The notes beneath the pieces are model-generated. The model was not told where the DNA came from. It did no database searches and saw only the letters and a list, made by a program, of their open reading frames with translations. From NCBI RefSeq assembly GCF_001439845.1, contig NZ_JYLO01000016.1, positions 79,041-143,040 of the forward strand: DNA of 64,000 nt, given 5' to 3'. Below are positions 56,809 through 64,000 of this stretch, in pieces (position 1 is the first letter of the stretch; every line of letters starts with the position of its first letter). This DNA is from Pseudomonas lactis. GTDB lineage: Bacteria; Pseudomonadota; Gammaproteobacteria; Pseudomonadales; Pseudomonadaceae. The translations under genes were made by a program, and so were the position numbers.

Positions 56809-58213
56809 CAAGAAGGTCAAAATCCTCGCCACCCTGGGCCCGGCCACCGACGGTATCGACGACATCCTTGAGCTGGTGGAGGCCGGGGTGAATATCTTCC
56901 GCCTCAACTTCAGCCACGGCGACCACGCCGACCATGCCCAGCGCTACCAGTGGATTCGCCAGGTCGAGCGCCAGCTCAACTATCCGCTCGGTATCCTCAT
57001 GGACCTGCAAGGGCCGAAGCTGCGGGTGGGACGCTTTGCCGAGGGCAAGGTGCAACTGGTGCGCGGCCAGGCCCTGCGCCTGGACCTGGATGAAACCCTG
57101 GGCGACCAACGCCGGGTCAACCTGCCCCACCCGGAAATCATCGCGGCCCTGGAGCCGGGCATGGACCTGCTGCTCGACGACGGCAAGCTGCGCCTGCGCG
57201 TGATCACCAAGCATGCCGACGCCATCGACACCACCGTGCTCAATGGCGGCGAACTGTCTGACCGCAAAGGTGTGAACGTCCCACAAGCGCTGTTGGAACT
57301 GAGCCCACTCACCGCCAAGGACCGTCGCGACCTGAGCTTCGGCCTGGAGCTGGGTGTGGACTGGGTGGCGCTGTCGTTTGTGCAGCGCCCGGAAGACATT
57401 CGCGAAGCCCGCGAACTGATCGGCGATAAAGCGTTTCTGATGGCCAAGATCGAGAAACCTTCGGCGGTGCAGCGGCTGCAAGAAATCGCCGAACTGAGCG
57501 ACGCGATCATGGTGGCCCGGGGTGATTTGGGTGTGGAAGTGCCGGCCGAGAGCGTGCCGCAGATCCAGAAAGACATCATCAGCACCTGCCGCCAACTGGG
57601 TAAGCCGGTGGTGGTGGCCACGCAGATGCTCGAATCCATGCGCTTCTCGCCGGCACCCACCCGCGCCGAAGTCACCGATGTCGCCAACGCGGTGGCCGAA
57701 GGTGCAGATGCGGTGATGCTGTCAGCGGAAACCGCCTCGGGCGAGTACCCGCTGGAAGCGGTGCAGATGATGAGCAAGATCATCCGCCAAGTGGAAAACG
57801 GCCCGGACTACCAGGCGCAGCTGGATGTCAGCCGGCCCAAGGCGGATGCCACGGTGTCGGACGCCATCAGCTGTGCGATCCGCCGCATCAGCAGCATCCT
57901 GCCGGTGGCGGTGCTGGTGAACTACAGCGAGTCCGGCAGTTCCAGCTTACGCGCGGCGCGGGAACGGCCGGTTGCGCCGATCCTCAACCTCACGCCCAAC
58001 TTGTCCACGGCGCGACGCCTGAGCGTGGCGTGGGGCGTGCACTCGGTGGTCAATGATCGGCTGCGCCAGGTGGATGAGGTGTGTTCCACCGCGCTGGAAA
58101 TTGCCCAGGCCCAGGGCATGGCGCAGCGTGGCGATACCTTGGTGATTACCGCGGGGGTGCCGTTCGGGCAGCCGGGGTCGACCAACTCGCTGCGCATAGA
58201 GACGCTGATTTAG
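56798..58213 (+). CDS. pyk: Pyruvate kinase
   Basis: A 471-residue pyruvate kinase. KVKILATLGPATDGIDDILE is the start of the barrel. FRLNFSHGDHADHA is near residue 37. DLQGPKLRVGRFAEGKVQ begins the B domain. FLMAKIEKPSAVQRLQEIAE holds the catalytic Lys, and MVARGDLGVEVPAESVPQIQ the Mg2+ site. The C-terminal domain is present to GQPGSTNSLRIETLI. As last gene of the gcl operon it would turn phosphoenolpyruvate, derived from 2-phosphoglycerate, into pyruvate, closing the glyoxylate-to-pyruvate route. Pseudomonads usually have a second pyruvate kinase elsewhere. The ATG overlaps the glycerate kinase gene. Confidence 0.95.
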   Translation: MTPDKKVKILATLGPATDGIDDILELVEAGVNIFRLNFSHGDHADHAQRYQWIRQVERQLNYPLGILMDLQGPKLRVGRFAEGKVQLVRGQALRLDLDETLGDQRRVNLPHPEIIAALEPGMDLLLDDGKLRLRVITKHADAIDTTVLNGGELSDRKGVNVPQALLELSPLTAKDRRDLSFGLELGVDWVALSFVQRPEDIREARELIGDKAFLMAKIEKPSAVQRLQEIAELSDAIMVARGDLGVEVPAESVPQIQKDIISTCRQLGKPVVVATQMLESMRFSPAPTRAEVTDVANAVAEGADAVMLSAETASGEYPLEAVQMMSKIIRQVENGPDYQAQLDVSRPKADATVSDAISCAIRRISSILPVAVLVNYSESGSSSLRAARERPVAPILNLTPNLSTARRLSVAWGVHSVVNDRLRQVDEVCSTALEIAQAQGMAQRGDTLVITAGVPFGQPGSTNSLRIETLI

Positions 58214-58229
58214 CGCCTGTCAGGGCCTC

Positions 58230-58312
58230 ATCGCGGGCAAGCCCGGCTCCCACATTTGATCGAGTTTGCATGTCGAACATCAATCAAATGTGGGAGCTGG
58301 CTTGCCTGCGAT
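58230..58312. repeat. REP pair
   Basis: The left unit is the GCGGGCAAGCCCGGCTCCCA variant. The right unit is the standard sequence. It separates pyk from the urea transporter gene. Confidence 0.88.
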
Positions 58313-58344
58313 GAGGGCAACTCGGTCTTATTGACTCAACCCAA

Positions 58345-59235
58345 ATGCACAACCCAACCTGCCCCGACTGGGCCGAAGCCCTGCTCAACGGCTTCAGCCA
58401 AATCTTCCTGCAGCGCCATCCGCTGTGCGGACTGCTGTGTCTGCTGGCGATTCTGATCGGCGCCCCGGCCTTGCTTGGCGGGGCCGTGCTTGGCGGGGCC
58501 TTGCTGGGGGGAGTCGCAGGGTTGCTCACGGCCCAGCGCCGGGGGTATCCCAAGTCCGAGCGCCAGGCCGGGCTGTATAGTTACAACGGCGTACTGCTGG
58601 GCCTGTTGATCAGCCAGCACTTTGCCTGGTCGGCGCTGGTGCCACCGCTGATCCTGGCGTGCGGCGGCTTGAGTGCCATCCTCACCCGGCACTGGTTGAA
58701 ACACGCGACCCAGCCCCAGGATTTACCGGCCTATACCGCGCCCTTTGTGGGTCTGGGTTGGTTGCTGCTCGGCCAGAGTCCTGAAAACACCCTTGCACTG
58801 ATCGAGCCCGACACTGTCGCTGTAGTGGCCGCGCCCTTCGCCGGCCTTGGGCAAATCATGCTGCTGGACCAGCCCCTGGCGGGTGTACTGATCGCCCTGG
58901 GCTTGCTGCTGGCCGACCGCCGCGCCGCCGCGTGGGCCTTGGGCGGCGCCACTCTCGGCATGCTGGCCGGCTGGTGGCTGAATGACCCCACTGGCGCCCT
59001 GCTCGGCCTGCACAGTTATAACCCCGCGCTGGCCGCCCTGGCCCTGTGCTCGTCACGTCGCCAGCCCTGGTTGCCACTGCTGGGCATTGGCCTGGCCATC
59101 CTGCTCACCCCGGGCTTTGCCGGCCTACACCTGCCCGCGCTGACCGCGCCGTTTATCCTCGCGTGCTGGCTGGTGCGCGCCGGTCAGCGAATGCTGCACA
59201 AGCCTCACATGGACAGCCCGTTCGAATCGCCCTAG
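58345..59235 (+). CDS. Urea transporter (UT family)
   Basis: A 296-residue membrane protein of the UT/Yut channel family that passes urea across the inner membrane. Roughly ten hydrophobic helices are visible. The two internally repeated family motifs are recognisable as GLYSYNGVLLGLLIS near residue 75 and GLHSYNPALAALALC near 222; the paired repeats place the SYN segments beside the pore. PLCGLLCLLAILIGAPALLG is in the first helix pair. It follows the gcl operon on the same strand after a REP pair. Urea and glyoxylate are both products of ureide breakdown, which fits the placement. Confidence 0.88.
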   Translation: MHNPTCPDWAEALLNGFSQIFLQRHPLCGLLCLLAILIGAPALLGGAVLGGALLGGVAGLLTAQRRGYPKSERQAGLYSYNGVLLGLLISQHFAWSALVPPLILACGGLSAILTRHWLKHATQPQDLPAYTAPFVGLGWLLLGQSPENTLALIEPDTVAVVAAPFAGLGQIMLLDQPLAGVLIALGLLLADRRAAAWALGGATLGMLAGWWLNDPTGALLGLHSYNPALAALALCSSRRQPWLPLLGIGLAILLTPGFAGLHLPALTAPFILACWLVRAGQRMLHKPHMDSPFESP

Positions 59236-59266
59236 GCTTGCTCGATATTCGTTTCAGGCAGGGTTT

Positions 59267-60091
59267 ATGGACAGCAACAACGACTGGCGCCAGCGCCTCT
59301 ACATCATGGTGTTCCAAAGCGACACCGTCGCCGGGCGGCGCTTTGACGGCATCCTGCTGCTGATCATCCTCGCCAGCCTGGTGATCGTGATGCTCGACAG
59401 CATCGACACAATCCATCAGAACTACGCCGACGTGCTGGCCTATATCGAGTGGGGCTTCACGCTGATCTTCGCCATCGAGTACGGCCTGCGCCTGTATTGC
59501 TCGCCCAAGCCGCTGCGCTATGCCTTCAGTTTTTATGGCTTGGTGGACCTGCTCGCCATCGTCCCCGGCATCCTCGCGCTGTACTACAGCGACGCCCAGT
59601 ATCTGCTGATCATCCGCATCATCCGCATGCTGCGTATCTTCCGCGTGCTCAAGCTCAGCCCGTACCTCAAGCAGGCCAACTACCTGATGGCCGCGCTGCG
59701 CGGCAGCAAGCAGAAGATCGTGGTGTTCCTGGTCAGCGTGTGCACCCTGGTGACGGTGTTCGGCACCTTGATGTACGTGATCGAAGGCCCGGAACATGGC
59801 TTCACCAGTATTCCCAAGGGCATCTACTGGGCCATCGTCACCCTGACTACCGTGGGCTTCGGCGATATCGTGCCCAAGACGCCCTTGGGCCAGGTGATTT
59901 CGTCGCTGGTGATGATCACCGGTTACTCGATCATCGCCGTGCCAACAGGTATTTTTACCGCCGAGCTGGCCAGTGCCATGCGCGGCGAACAGCTGCACAC
60001 TGAATGCCCAGCGTGCAAGAAGGACAGCCATGAACCCAACGCCGCATTTTGCGCGCGCTGTGGCAGCAATCTGTTTCGCAAACTGGAATAA
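59267..60091 (+). CDS. Voltage-gated-type K+ channel with C-terminal zinc ribbon
   Basis: A 274-residue six-transmembrane ion channel. S4 is Arg-rich: LLIIRIIRMLRIFRVLKLS near residue 125. The pore has the selectivity filter TVGFGD at residues 195-200, in a TTVGFGDIVPKTPLGQ context typical of K+ channels. S6 follows (ITGYSIIAVPTGIFTAELA). The C-terminus then has CPACKKDS...FCARCGSN, two CxxC pairs that should form a cytoplasmic zinc ribbon. From memory P. aeruginosa has a similar predicted K+ channel near its gcl operon. It may start 31 bases after the urea transporter stop as part of the same transcript. Confidence 0.9.
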   Translation: MDSNNDWRQRLYIMVFQSDTVAGRRFDGILLLIILASLVIVMLDSIDTIHQNYADVLAYIEWGFTLIFAIEYGLRLYCSPKPLRYAFSFYGLVDLLAIVPGILALYYSDAQYLLIIRIIRMLRIFRVLKLSPYLKQANYLMAALRGSKQKIVVFLVSVCTLVTVFGTLMYVIEGPEHGFTSIPKGIYWAIVTLTTVGFGDIVPKTPLGQVISSLVMITGYSIIAVPTGIFTAELASAMRGEQLHTECPACKKDSHEPNAAFCARCGSNLFRKLE

Positions 60092-60185
60092 GCAAAGTTC
60101 TTTTTAATCTTTAAAGCTCTATGCGGGCCCGGCTATAGTCGCTGGCAAATTGCCTCCCCTCTTCTCGAACAACAAGGAATGAGCA

Positions 60186-61187
60186 GTGAAAAAAATCCTC
60201 AGCGCCTCCCTACTGGCCGCCGGCCTGGCCCTGGCGGGCTCCGCCCAGGCAGCGACCACCCTGCTCAACGTCTCCTACGACGTGATGCGCGATTTCTACA
60301 AGGACTACAACGCCGCCTTCCAGAAGCACTGGGCAGCCGAGCACCCAGACGACAAGCTGACATTGCAGATGTCCTTCGGCGGCTCCAGCAAACAAGCGCG
60401 CTCGGTGATCGACGGCCTGCCCGCCGACGTGATCACCATGAACATGGCCACCGACATCAATGCCTTGGTCGACAACGGCAAACTGGTGCCGGACAACTGG
60501 GTAACGCGCTTGCCGAACAACAGTGCGCCGTTCACCTCCGCCACGGTGTTTATCGTGCGCAAAGGCAACCCCAAGGCGTTGAAAGACTGGCCCGACCTGC
60601 TCAAGGACGGCGTGCAGGTAATCGTCCCCAACCCGAAAACCTCGGGTAACGGCCGCTACACATACCTCTCGGCCTGGGGCTACGTGTTGAAGAACGGTGG
60701 CGATGAAGAAAAGGCCAAGACCTTCGTTGGCAAGTTGTTCAAGCAAGCGCCAGTACTGGACACCGGTGGCCGCGCCGCCACCACCACCTTCATGACCAAC
60801 CAGATTGGCGACGTGCTGGTGACCTTTGAAAACGAAGCCGAAATGATCGCCCGTGAATTTGGCCGTGATCAGTTCGAAGTGGTCTACCCAAGCGTCTCCG
60901 CCGAAGCCGAACCGCCGGTGTCAGTGGTGGATAAAGTGGTCGAGAAAAAAGGCACCCGTGCTGCGGCCGAGGACTACCTCAAGTATCTGTGGTCGCCCGA
61001 AGGCCAGGAAATTGCGGCCAACAATTACCTGCGCCCACGGGACCCGAAGGTACTGGCCAAGTACACCGACCGGTTCCCGAAGGTGGACTTCCTGTCGGTG
61101 GAGAAGACCTTCGGCGACTGGCGCACGGTGCAAAAGACCCACTTCAATGATGGCGGCGTGTTCGACCAGATCTACTCTGGCCAATAA
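60186..61187 (+). CDS. sbp: Sulfate/thiosulfate ABC transporter substrate-binding protein
   Basis: A 333-residue periplasmic protein. The signal peptide KKILSASLLAAGLALAGSAQA ends near residue 23. The mature start TTLLNVSYDVMRDFYKDYN is the Sbp/CysP signature. MSFGGSSKQARSVIDGLPAD lines the anion site, VIVPNPKTSGNGRYTYLSAW is highly conserved, and YLKYLWSPEGQEIAANNYLR is near the C-terminus. It delivers sulfate or thiosulfate to CysTWA, but no cysT, cysW or cysA gene follows within the window. In most pseudomonads one Sbp is encoded with the transporter and another stands alone, and this one is of the lone kind. Confidence 0.93.
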   Translation: MKKILSASLLAAGLALAGSAQAATTLLNVSYDVMRDFYKDYNAAFQKHWAAEHPDDKLTLQMSFGGSSKQARSVIDGLPADVITMNMATDINALVDNGKLVPDNWVTRLPNNSAPFTSATVFIVRKGNPKALKDWPDLLKDGVQVIVPNPKTSGNGRYTYLSAWGYVLKNGGDEEKAKTFVGKLFKQAPVLDTGGRAATTTFMTNQIGDVLVTFENEAEMIAREFGRDQFEVVYPSVSAEAEPPVSVVDKVVEKKGTRAAAEDYLKYLWSPEGQEIAANNYLRPRDPKVLAKYTDRFPKVDFLSVEKTFGDWRTVQKTHFNDGGVFDQIYSGQ

Positions 61188-61328
61188 CCCATCTGACTGA
61201 ATCAACTCGGTCAAACCTGTGGGAGCTGGCTTGCCTGCGATGACGGCGAGTCAGCTTGCACATGAGCGGCTGATCCCCCGCCATCGCAGCATAGGTATCT
61301 ACACAACTTTGTAGGTTGCAGCAGCCAA
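61188..61328. other. Gap with a single REP after sbp
   Basis: One standard REP (61219-61241) is followed by unremarkable sequence with a fragment CATCGCAG at 61281. It leads directly into the dispersed repeat. No clear terminator for sbp is seen. Confidence 0.6.
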
Positions 61329-61630
61329 CGCTAACCACGATGCGAAGCGAGCCGCTCTTGATCTGGCTTTTGATCTTAGGCGCCCCGTTAAACCACGCTG
61401 GCCGAACGCAGGCTTGAATTCGTGGGTAACCCGGCAGGACGCCGGGTGAGCCGCCGTCAGGGCGGAACCCTAAGTGGCCGTTACCTAAATAACGGATATG
61501 TACCCGGTCCAACTGTGTCGCCTGCCAGCCCACCTTCGCGAGCAAGCCCGCTCCCACAGTTGGATCGTGGGGTGTCAGGTAGATAGGGGGCGGCTGCCAG
61601 GCTGTCATCGCAGGCAAGCCAGCTCCCACT
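61329..61630 (+). repeat. Dispersed noncoding repeat, copy 2 (contains REPs)
   Basis: This is the fuller copy of the element at 6791-7069, in the same orientation. It carries an extra hairpin CCCGGCAGGAC-GCCGGGTGAG near 61430 and two REP-like units: a GAGCAAGCCCGCTCCCAC variant (61538-61557) and a standard unit (61606-61628). The shared blocks run in the same order over about 250 bases. No protein-like frame is seen. Confidence 0.8.
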
Positions 61631-61764
61631 TTTTTTGCGCGAAGCAGATGTGTCTGAATGTATCATCAGCCGACATAAGTGATATCACCACAAGCAACCT
61701 ACTCACTTGCAGGCCTTGTCTTTACTCTCCCCACCTCATCGTCCTTCGCCTTTATGAGTACACC

Positions 61765-62970
61765 ATGAACGCAACCTCTCCCGCTGCTGGCACCATGACC
61801 CGGGGCATGGTCATGCTGTTCGCGTTTTGCTGCGGCGCCATCGTCGCCAACATCTACTACGCGCAACCGATCATCGAGCTGATTGCCCCAGACATTGGCC
61901 TGACGCCGGCAATGGCCAGCCTGATCGTGTCCCTCACGCAAATCGGCTATGCCCTGGGCCTGTTCTTTCTGGTGCCCCTGGGCGACCTGCTGGAAAACCG
62001 CAAGCTGATGATTGCCACCACCGTCGTGGCGATCGCCAGCCTGTTGGGTGCGGCGTTTATCGAACAGCCGAACCTGTTCCTGCTGGTGTCGTTACTGATC
62101 GGTTTCAGTTCCGTCTCGGTGCAGATCCTGATTCCGCTGGCCGCACACCTGGCGCCGGCCGAGTCTCGTGGCCGGGTGGTCGGCAGTATCATGGGCGGCC
62201 TGCTGCTGGGCATCCTGCTGGCACGGCCGGTGTCGAGCGTGGTGGCCGACCACTTCGGCTGGCGGGCGATGTTCATGGCGGCCGCGGCGCTGATGGCGTT
62301 TATCAGCGTGGTGCTGATGCTGACCATCCCCAAGCGCCAACCCGATCACAGTGCCAGCTACGGCCAGTTGCTGCGCTCCCTGGGCACTCTGCTGCGTGAG
62401 CAACCACTGTTGCGCCAGCGGGCGTTCTACCAGGGTTGCATGTTCGCCGCCTTCAGCCTGTTCTGGACCGCCGTGCCATTGGAACTGGCACGTAACCACG
62501 GCCTGAGCCAAAGCGAAATCGCACTGTTTGCCCTGGTCGGTGCCCTCGGTGCCATCGCTGCACCCATGGCCGGTCGCCTGGCCGATGCCGGCCATACCCA
62601 CCGCGCCTCGCTGCTGGCGATGCTGTTTGGTGCGCTGAGCTTCCTGCCGGCGTTGGTGCACCCGCTCTACAGCGTGATCGGCCTGGCAATCACCGGGGTG
62701 GTCCTGGATTTCTGCGTGCAGATGAACATGGTCCTCGGCCAACGCGCCATCTACGCCCTCGACGCCCACAGCCGCAGCCGTCTGAACGCGCTGTACATGA
62801 CCAGCATCTTCATTGGCGGAGCATTCGGTTCGGCGATTGCCAGCAGCGTGTATGAACACGGCGGCTGGTTGGGTGTAATGCTGGTGGGCAGTGCGTTTGC
62901 ACTGGTCGCTCTGTTGCGCTTTTGGACTGTGTCACGTAAAGCCTCGTCGGCCGCCCTCCACGCGCCCTGA
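61765..62970 (+). CDS. MFS transporter (YgaY/drug-proton antiporter type)
   Basis: A 401-residue major facilitator with twelve predicted helices. FAFCCGAIVANIYYAQPIIE is the first helix. GYALGLFFLVPLGDLLENRK is the loop 2-3 signature of MFS, with the conserved Gly-Asp-Arg type residues (LGDLLENRK). HLAPAESRGRVVGSIMGGLL is the helix 5 motif C of antiporters. The start at 61765 (MNATSPAAGTMTRGM) begins just ahead of helix 1; upstream in-frame sequence reads from the repeat and is not part of the gene. The substrate is unknown; the N-terminal text resembles arabinose-export/drug antiporter members. Confidence 0.87.
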   Translation: MNATSPAAGTMTRGMVMLFAFCCGAIVANIYYAQPIIELIAPDIGLTPAMASLIVSLTQIGYALGLFFLVPLGDLLENRKLMIATTVVAIASLLGAAFIEQPNLFLLVSLLIGFSSVSVQILIPLAAHLAPAESRGRVVGSIMGGLLLGILLARPVSSVVADHFGWRAMFMAAAALMAFISVVLMLTIPKRQPDHSASYGQLLRSLGTLLREQPLLRQRAFYQGCMFAAFSLFWTAVPLELARNHGLSQSEIALFALVGALGAIAAPMAGRLADAGHTHRASLLAMLFGALSFLPALVHPLYSVIGLAITGVVLDFCVQMNMVLGQRAIYALDAHSRSRLNALYMTSIFIGGAFGSAIASSVYEHGGWLGVMLVGSAFALVALLRFWTVSRKASSAALHAP

Positions 62971-63012
62971 CAGGCCCTTGAGCCGCACATCACGGGGTTT
63001 CACAACGCAAAA

Positions 63013-63053
63013 AGGGGCGGGACTTAATCAACCGTTGAATAAGTCCCGCCCAG
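63013..63053 (-). terminator. Terminator after the RTX protein gene
   Basis: On the minus strand GGGCGGGACTTATTC-AACGGTT-GATTAAGTCCCGCCC is followed by CTTTTTGCG. It also lies between convergent genes, 42 bases after the MFS stop. Confidence 0.85.
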
Positions 63054-63080
63054 CCTTACTTAGTACAGTGGATCAAACCC

Positions 63081-64000
63081 TCAAAGATAACCGCCATCTT
63101 TAATGTTGAGCCCTATGACATCTTCCGGACTGATCATTCGGGTACTCTTGATCAGGAAGTCGGTCTTGCCATCTCCGTCCAAGTCTATCGCCAGCAAATA
63201 ACGGCCAGACAGCGGGTTAAACTTGATGATGGTGTCGCCCGCCTTCCCCGTGTAGTTATCGACGAAGTTCAACGATACCTTGCCGTCGAGCGCCATCTGC
63301 GAGAGGTCGATCTTGTCTTGCCCTGTGTTGAAGTCCAACAGCAAGTCGGCATTGGCGCGGGTTGAATCACTAAAGGCATTGAACTTGAAGGTATTCCAGC
63401 CGCCGCCGCCCACCAACGTATCGGCTCCCGCGCCACCGGTAAGCACGTTATCGGCACTGTTACCTATGATGCGGTCGTTACCGTGGCCACCCACGGCATT
63501 TTCGATCACCGTCTTCTCACCGATGCGAACGTTTTCCCTCATCCCGCCTACACTGGAAAACGCACCGCCACGCAAGTTGATGATTTGATCCTGCTTGAAG
63601 CCAGAGAAATCAAACGTATCGTTCCCACGCTCATCCCAGATGTTGAACTCTGGCTTATCGGACGCGGACGTCAGGGTGGTTTCCCGCTTGCCAGTATTTG
63701 AATTGAATCCGTAGGTGGTGTCATCGGTCCGGGGGTCGCCGCCTGGCCTGGGCCGGTCAACGACTGGCTGCTTGGTGCCTTCTGGCTTGGGCTGATCTAC
63801 CACTGGCTGCTTGGTGCCCTCTGGCTTGGGCTGCTCTACCACTGGCTGCTTAGTGCCTGCTGGCTTGGGCTGATCTACCACTGGCTGCTTAGTGCCCGCT
63901 GGCTTGGGCTGATCTACCACTGGCTGCTTAGTGCCCGCTGGCTTGGGCTGATCTACCACTGGCTGCTTAGTGCCCGCTGGCTTGGGCTGATCTACCACTG
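63081..64000 (-). CDS. Secreted serralysin-type RTX protein, C-terminal part (partial)
   Basis: The frame runs off the right edge, so only the last 306 or so residues are seen; the apparent GTG start at 63998 is a Val inside a repeat. The visible part begins with proline-rich repeats of 13 residues (VVDQPKPAGTKQP), seven units of 39 bases. The peptidase M10 serralysin C-terminal domain follows: FNIWDERGNDTFDFSGFKQD, INLRGGAFSSVGG, then RTX nonapeptide-like GGHGNDRIIGNSADN and LTGGAGADTLVGGGG. The tail DFLIKSTRMISPEDVIGLNI fits a type I secretion signal. The catalytic part, if any, is outside, so protease, lipase or adhesin cannot be told apart. Confidence 0.85.
   Translation of the reverse strand, partial: VVDQPKPAGTKQPVVDQPKPAGTKQPVVDQPKPAGTKQPVVDQPKPAGTKQPVVEQPKPEGTKQPVVDQPKPEGTKQPVVDRPRPGGDPRTDDTTYGFNSNTGKRETTLTSASDKPEFNIWDERGNDTFDFSGFKQDQIINLRGGAFSSVGGMRENVRIGEKTVIENAVGGHGNDRIIGNSADNVLTGGAGADTLVGGGGWNTFKFNAFSDSTRANADLLLDFNTGQDKIDLSQMALDGKVSLNFVDNYTGKAGDTIIKFNPLSGRYLLAIDLDGDGKTDFLIKSTRMISPEDVIGLNIKDGGYL
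63740..64000. repeat. Tandem 39-base repeats encoding VVDQPKPAGTKQP
   Basis: At least six to seven in-frame 39-base units lie end to end. The four nearest the window edge are almost identical in DNA; the two nearest the RTX domain carry PEGTKQP in place of PAGTKQP, and the last is degenerate (VVDRPRPGG). The array continues past the edge. Confidence 0.92.

Noticed and set aside
659..61628. Repeated GTGGGAGCTGGCTTGCCTGC units as a possible CRISPR array
   Set aside because: They are scattered singly or in inverted pairs, not in a regular direct-repeat array. No cas genes are present, and the spacing and flanks fit REP/REPIN.
63740..64000. The 39-base tandem units as a CRISPR array
   Set aside because: They have no spacers, stay in frame with an RTX protein, and encode a regular Pro-rich peptide.
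63998..64000. The GTG at the right edge as the start of the RTX protein
   Set aside because: It encodes a Val of the VVDQPKPAG repeat, and the frame remains open through the edge, so the gene is truncated by the window.
1..64000. tRNA, rRNA or tmRNA genes
   Set aside because: No cloverleaf-like tRNA ends, rRNA conserved blocks or tmRNA sequence were noticed by eye in any gap. This is not equivalent to a tRNAscan run.

Overview
The window comes from a Pseudomonas of the P. fluorescens group. The evidence is the gene content and order (sdhCDAB-sucAB-lpd-sucCD next to gltA, fabA-fabB, htpG, gcl-hyi-glxR-glycerate kinase-pyruvate kinase), the high GC content, and many copies of the intergenic palindrome GTGGGAGCTGGCTTGCCTGC typical of REP/REPIN sequences in this group. 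It is a housekeeping chromosomal region. I see no rRNA, tRNA, prophage, integrase or CRISPR array.

Layout. 1-2.8 kb: end of a sensor kinase, an AI-2E family membrane protein, and a secreted DUF4892 protein with a possible 18-codon leader ORF. 2.8-6.7 kb (minus): two alpha/beta hydrolases, a hotdog thioesterase and an acyl-CoA ligase. 6.8-8.9 kb: a dispersed noncoding repeat, then sixA, a DUF4389 protein and gpsA. 9.1-14.1 kb (plus): a tightly packed unit of TonB-dependent receptor, periplasmic binding-protein-like protein and hybrid histidine kinase. This is followed by fabA-fabB, which build unsaturated fatty acids. 16-27 kb: chemoreceptor, secreted amidohydrolase, OsmC, pirin, dienelactone hydrolase, htpG with a sigma-32 type promoter, two PaaI-type thioesterases, a small lipoprotein, a DUF599 protein and the branched-chain amino acid carrier BrnQ/BraB.

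27.6-40.7 kb is a TCA-cycle block: sucD, sucC, lpd, sucB, sucA, sdhB, sdhA, sdhD and sdhC on the minus strand, divergent from gltA. Good sigma-70 promoters are visible for both sdhC and gltA, and sucA and sucC have long leaders with hairpins. 40.9-50.3 kb: acetate permease ActP with its DUF485 partner, glycine-betaine binding protein BetX, a membrane GH17 glucan enzyme, a secreted hydrolase coupled to an MlaA-like protein, a DUF808 protein and a TetR regulator.

50.3-61.2 kb: a RAYT transposase gene bracketed by REP pairs, then a glyoxylate operon (gcl, hyi, glxR, glycerate kinase, pyk) divergent from a GlcG-like gene. Two identical TTGTATACAA palindromes lie in that divergent gap, one just after a good promoter. 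A urea transporter, an ion channel and a sulfate-binding protein follow. Glyoxylate and urea are both end products of purine/ureide breakdown, so these genes fit together. 61.2-64 kb: a second copy of the dispersed repeat, an MFS transporter, and the C-terminal part of a secreted serralysin-type RTX protein carrying 13-residue proline-rich repeats, cut by the window edge.

The items most worth a second look are the receptor/binding protein/kinase unit beside fabA, the several palindromic repeat families (including a collapsed one inside the gcl operon), the two-site operator at gcl, and the leaders of sucA and sucC.
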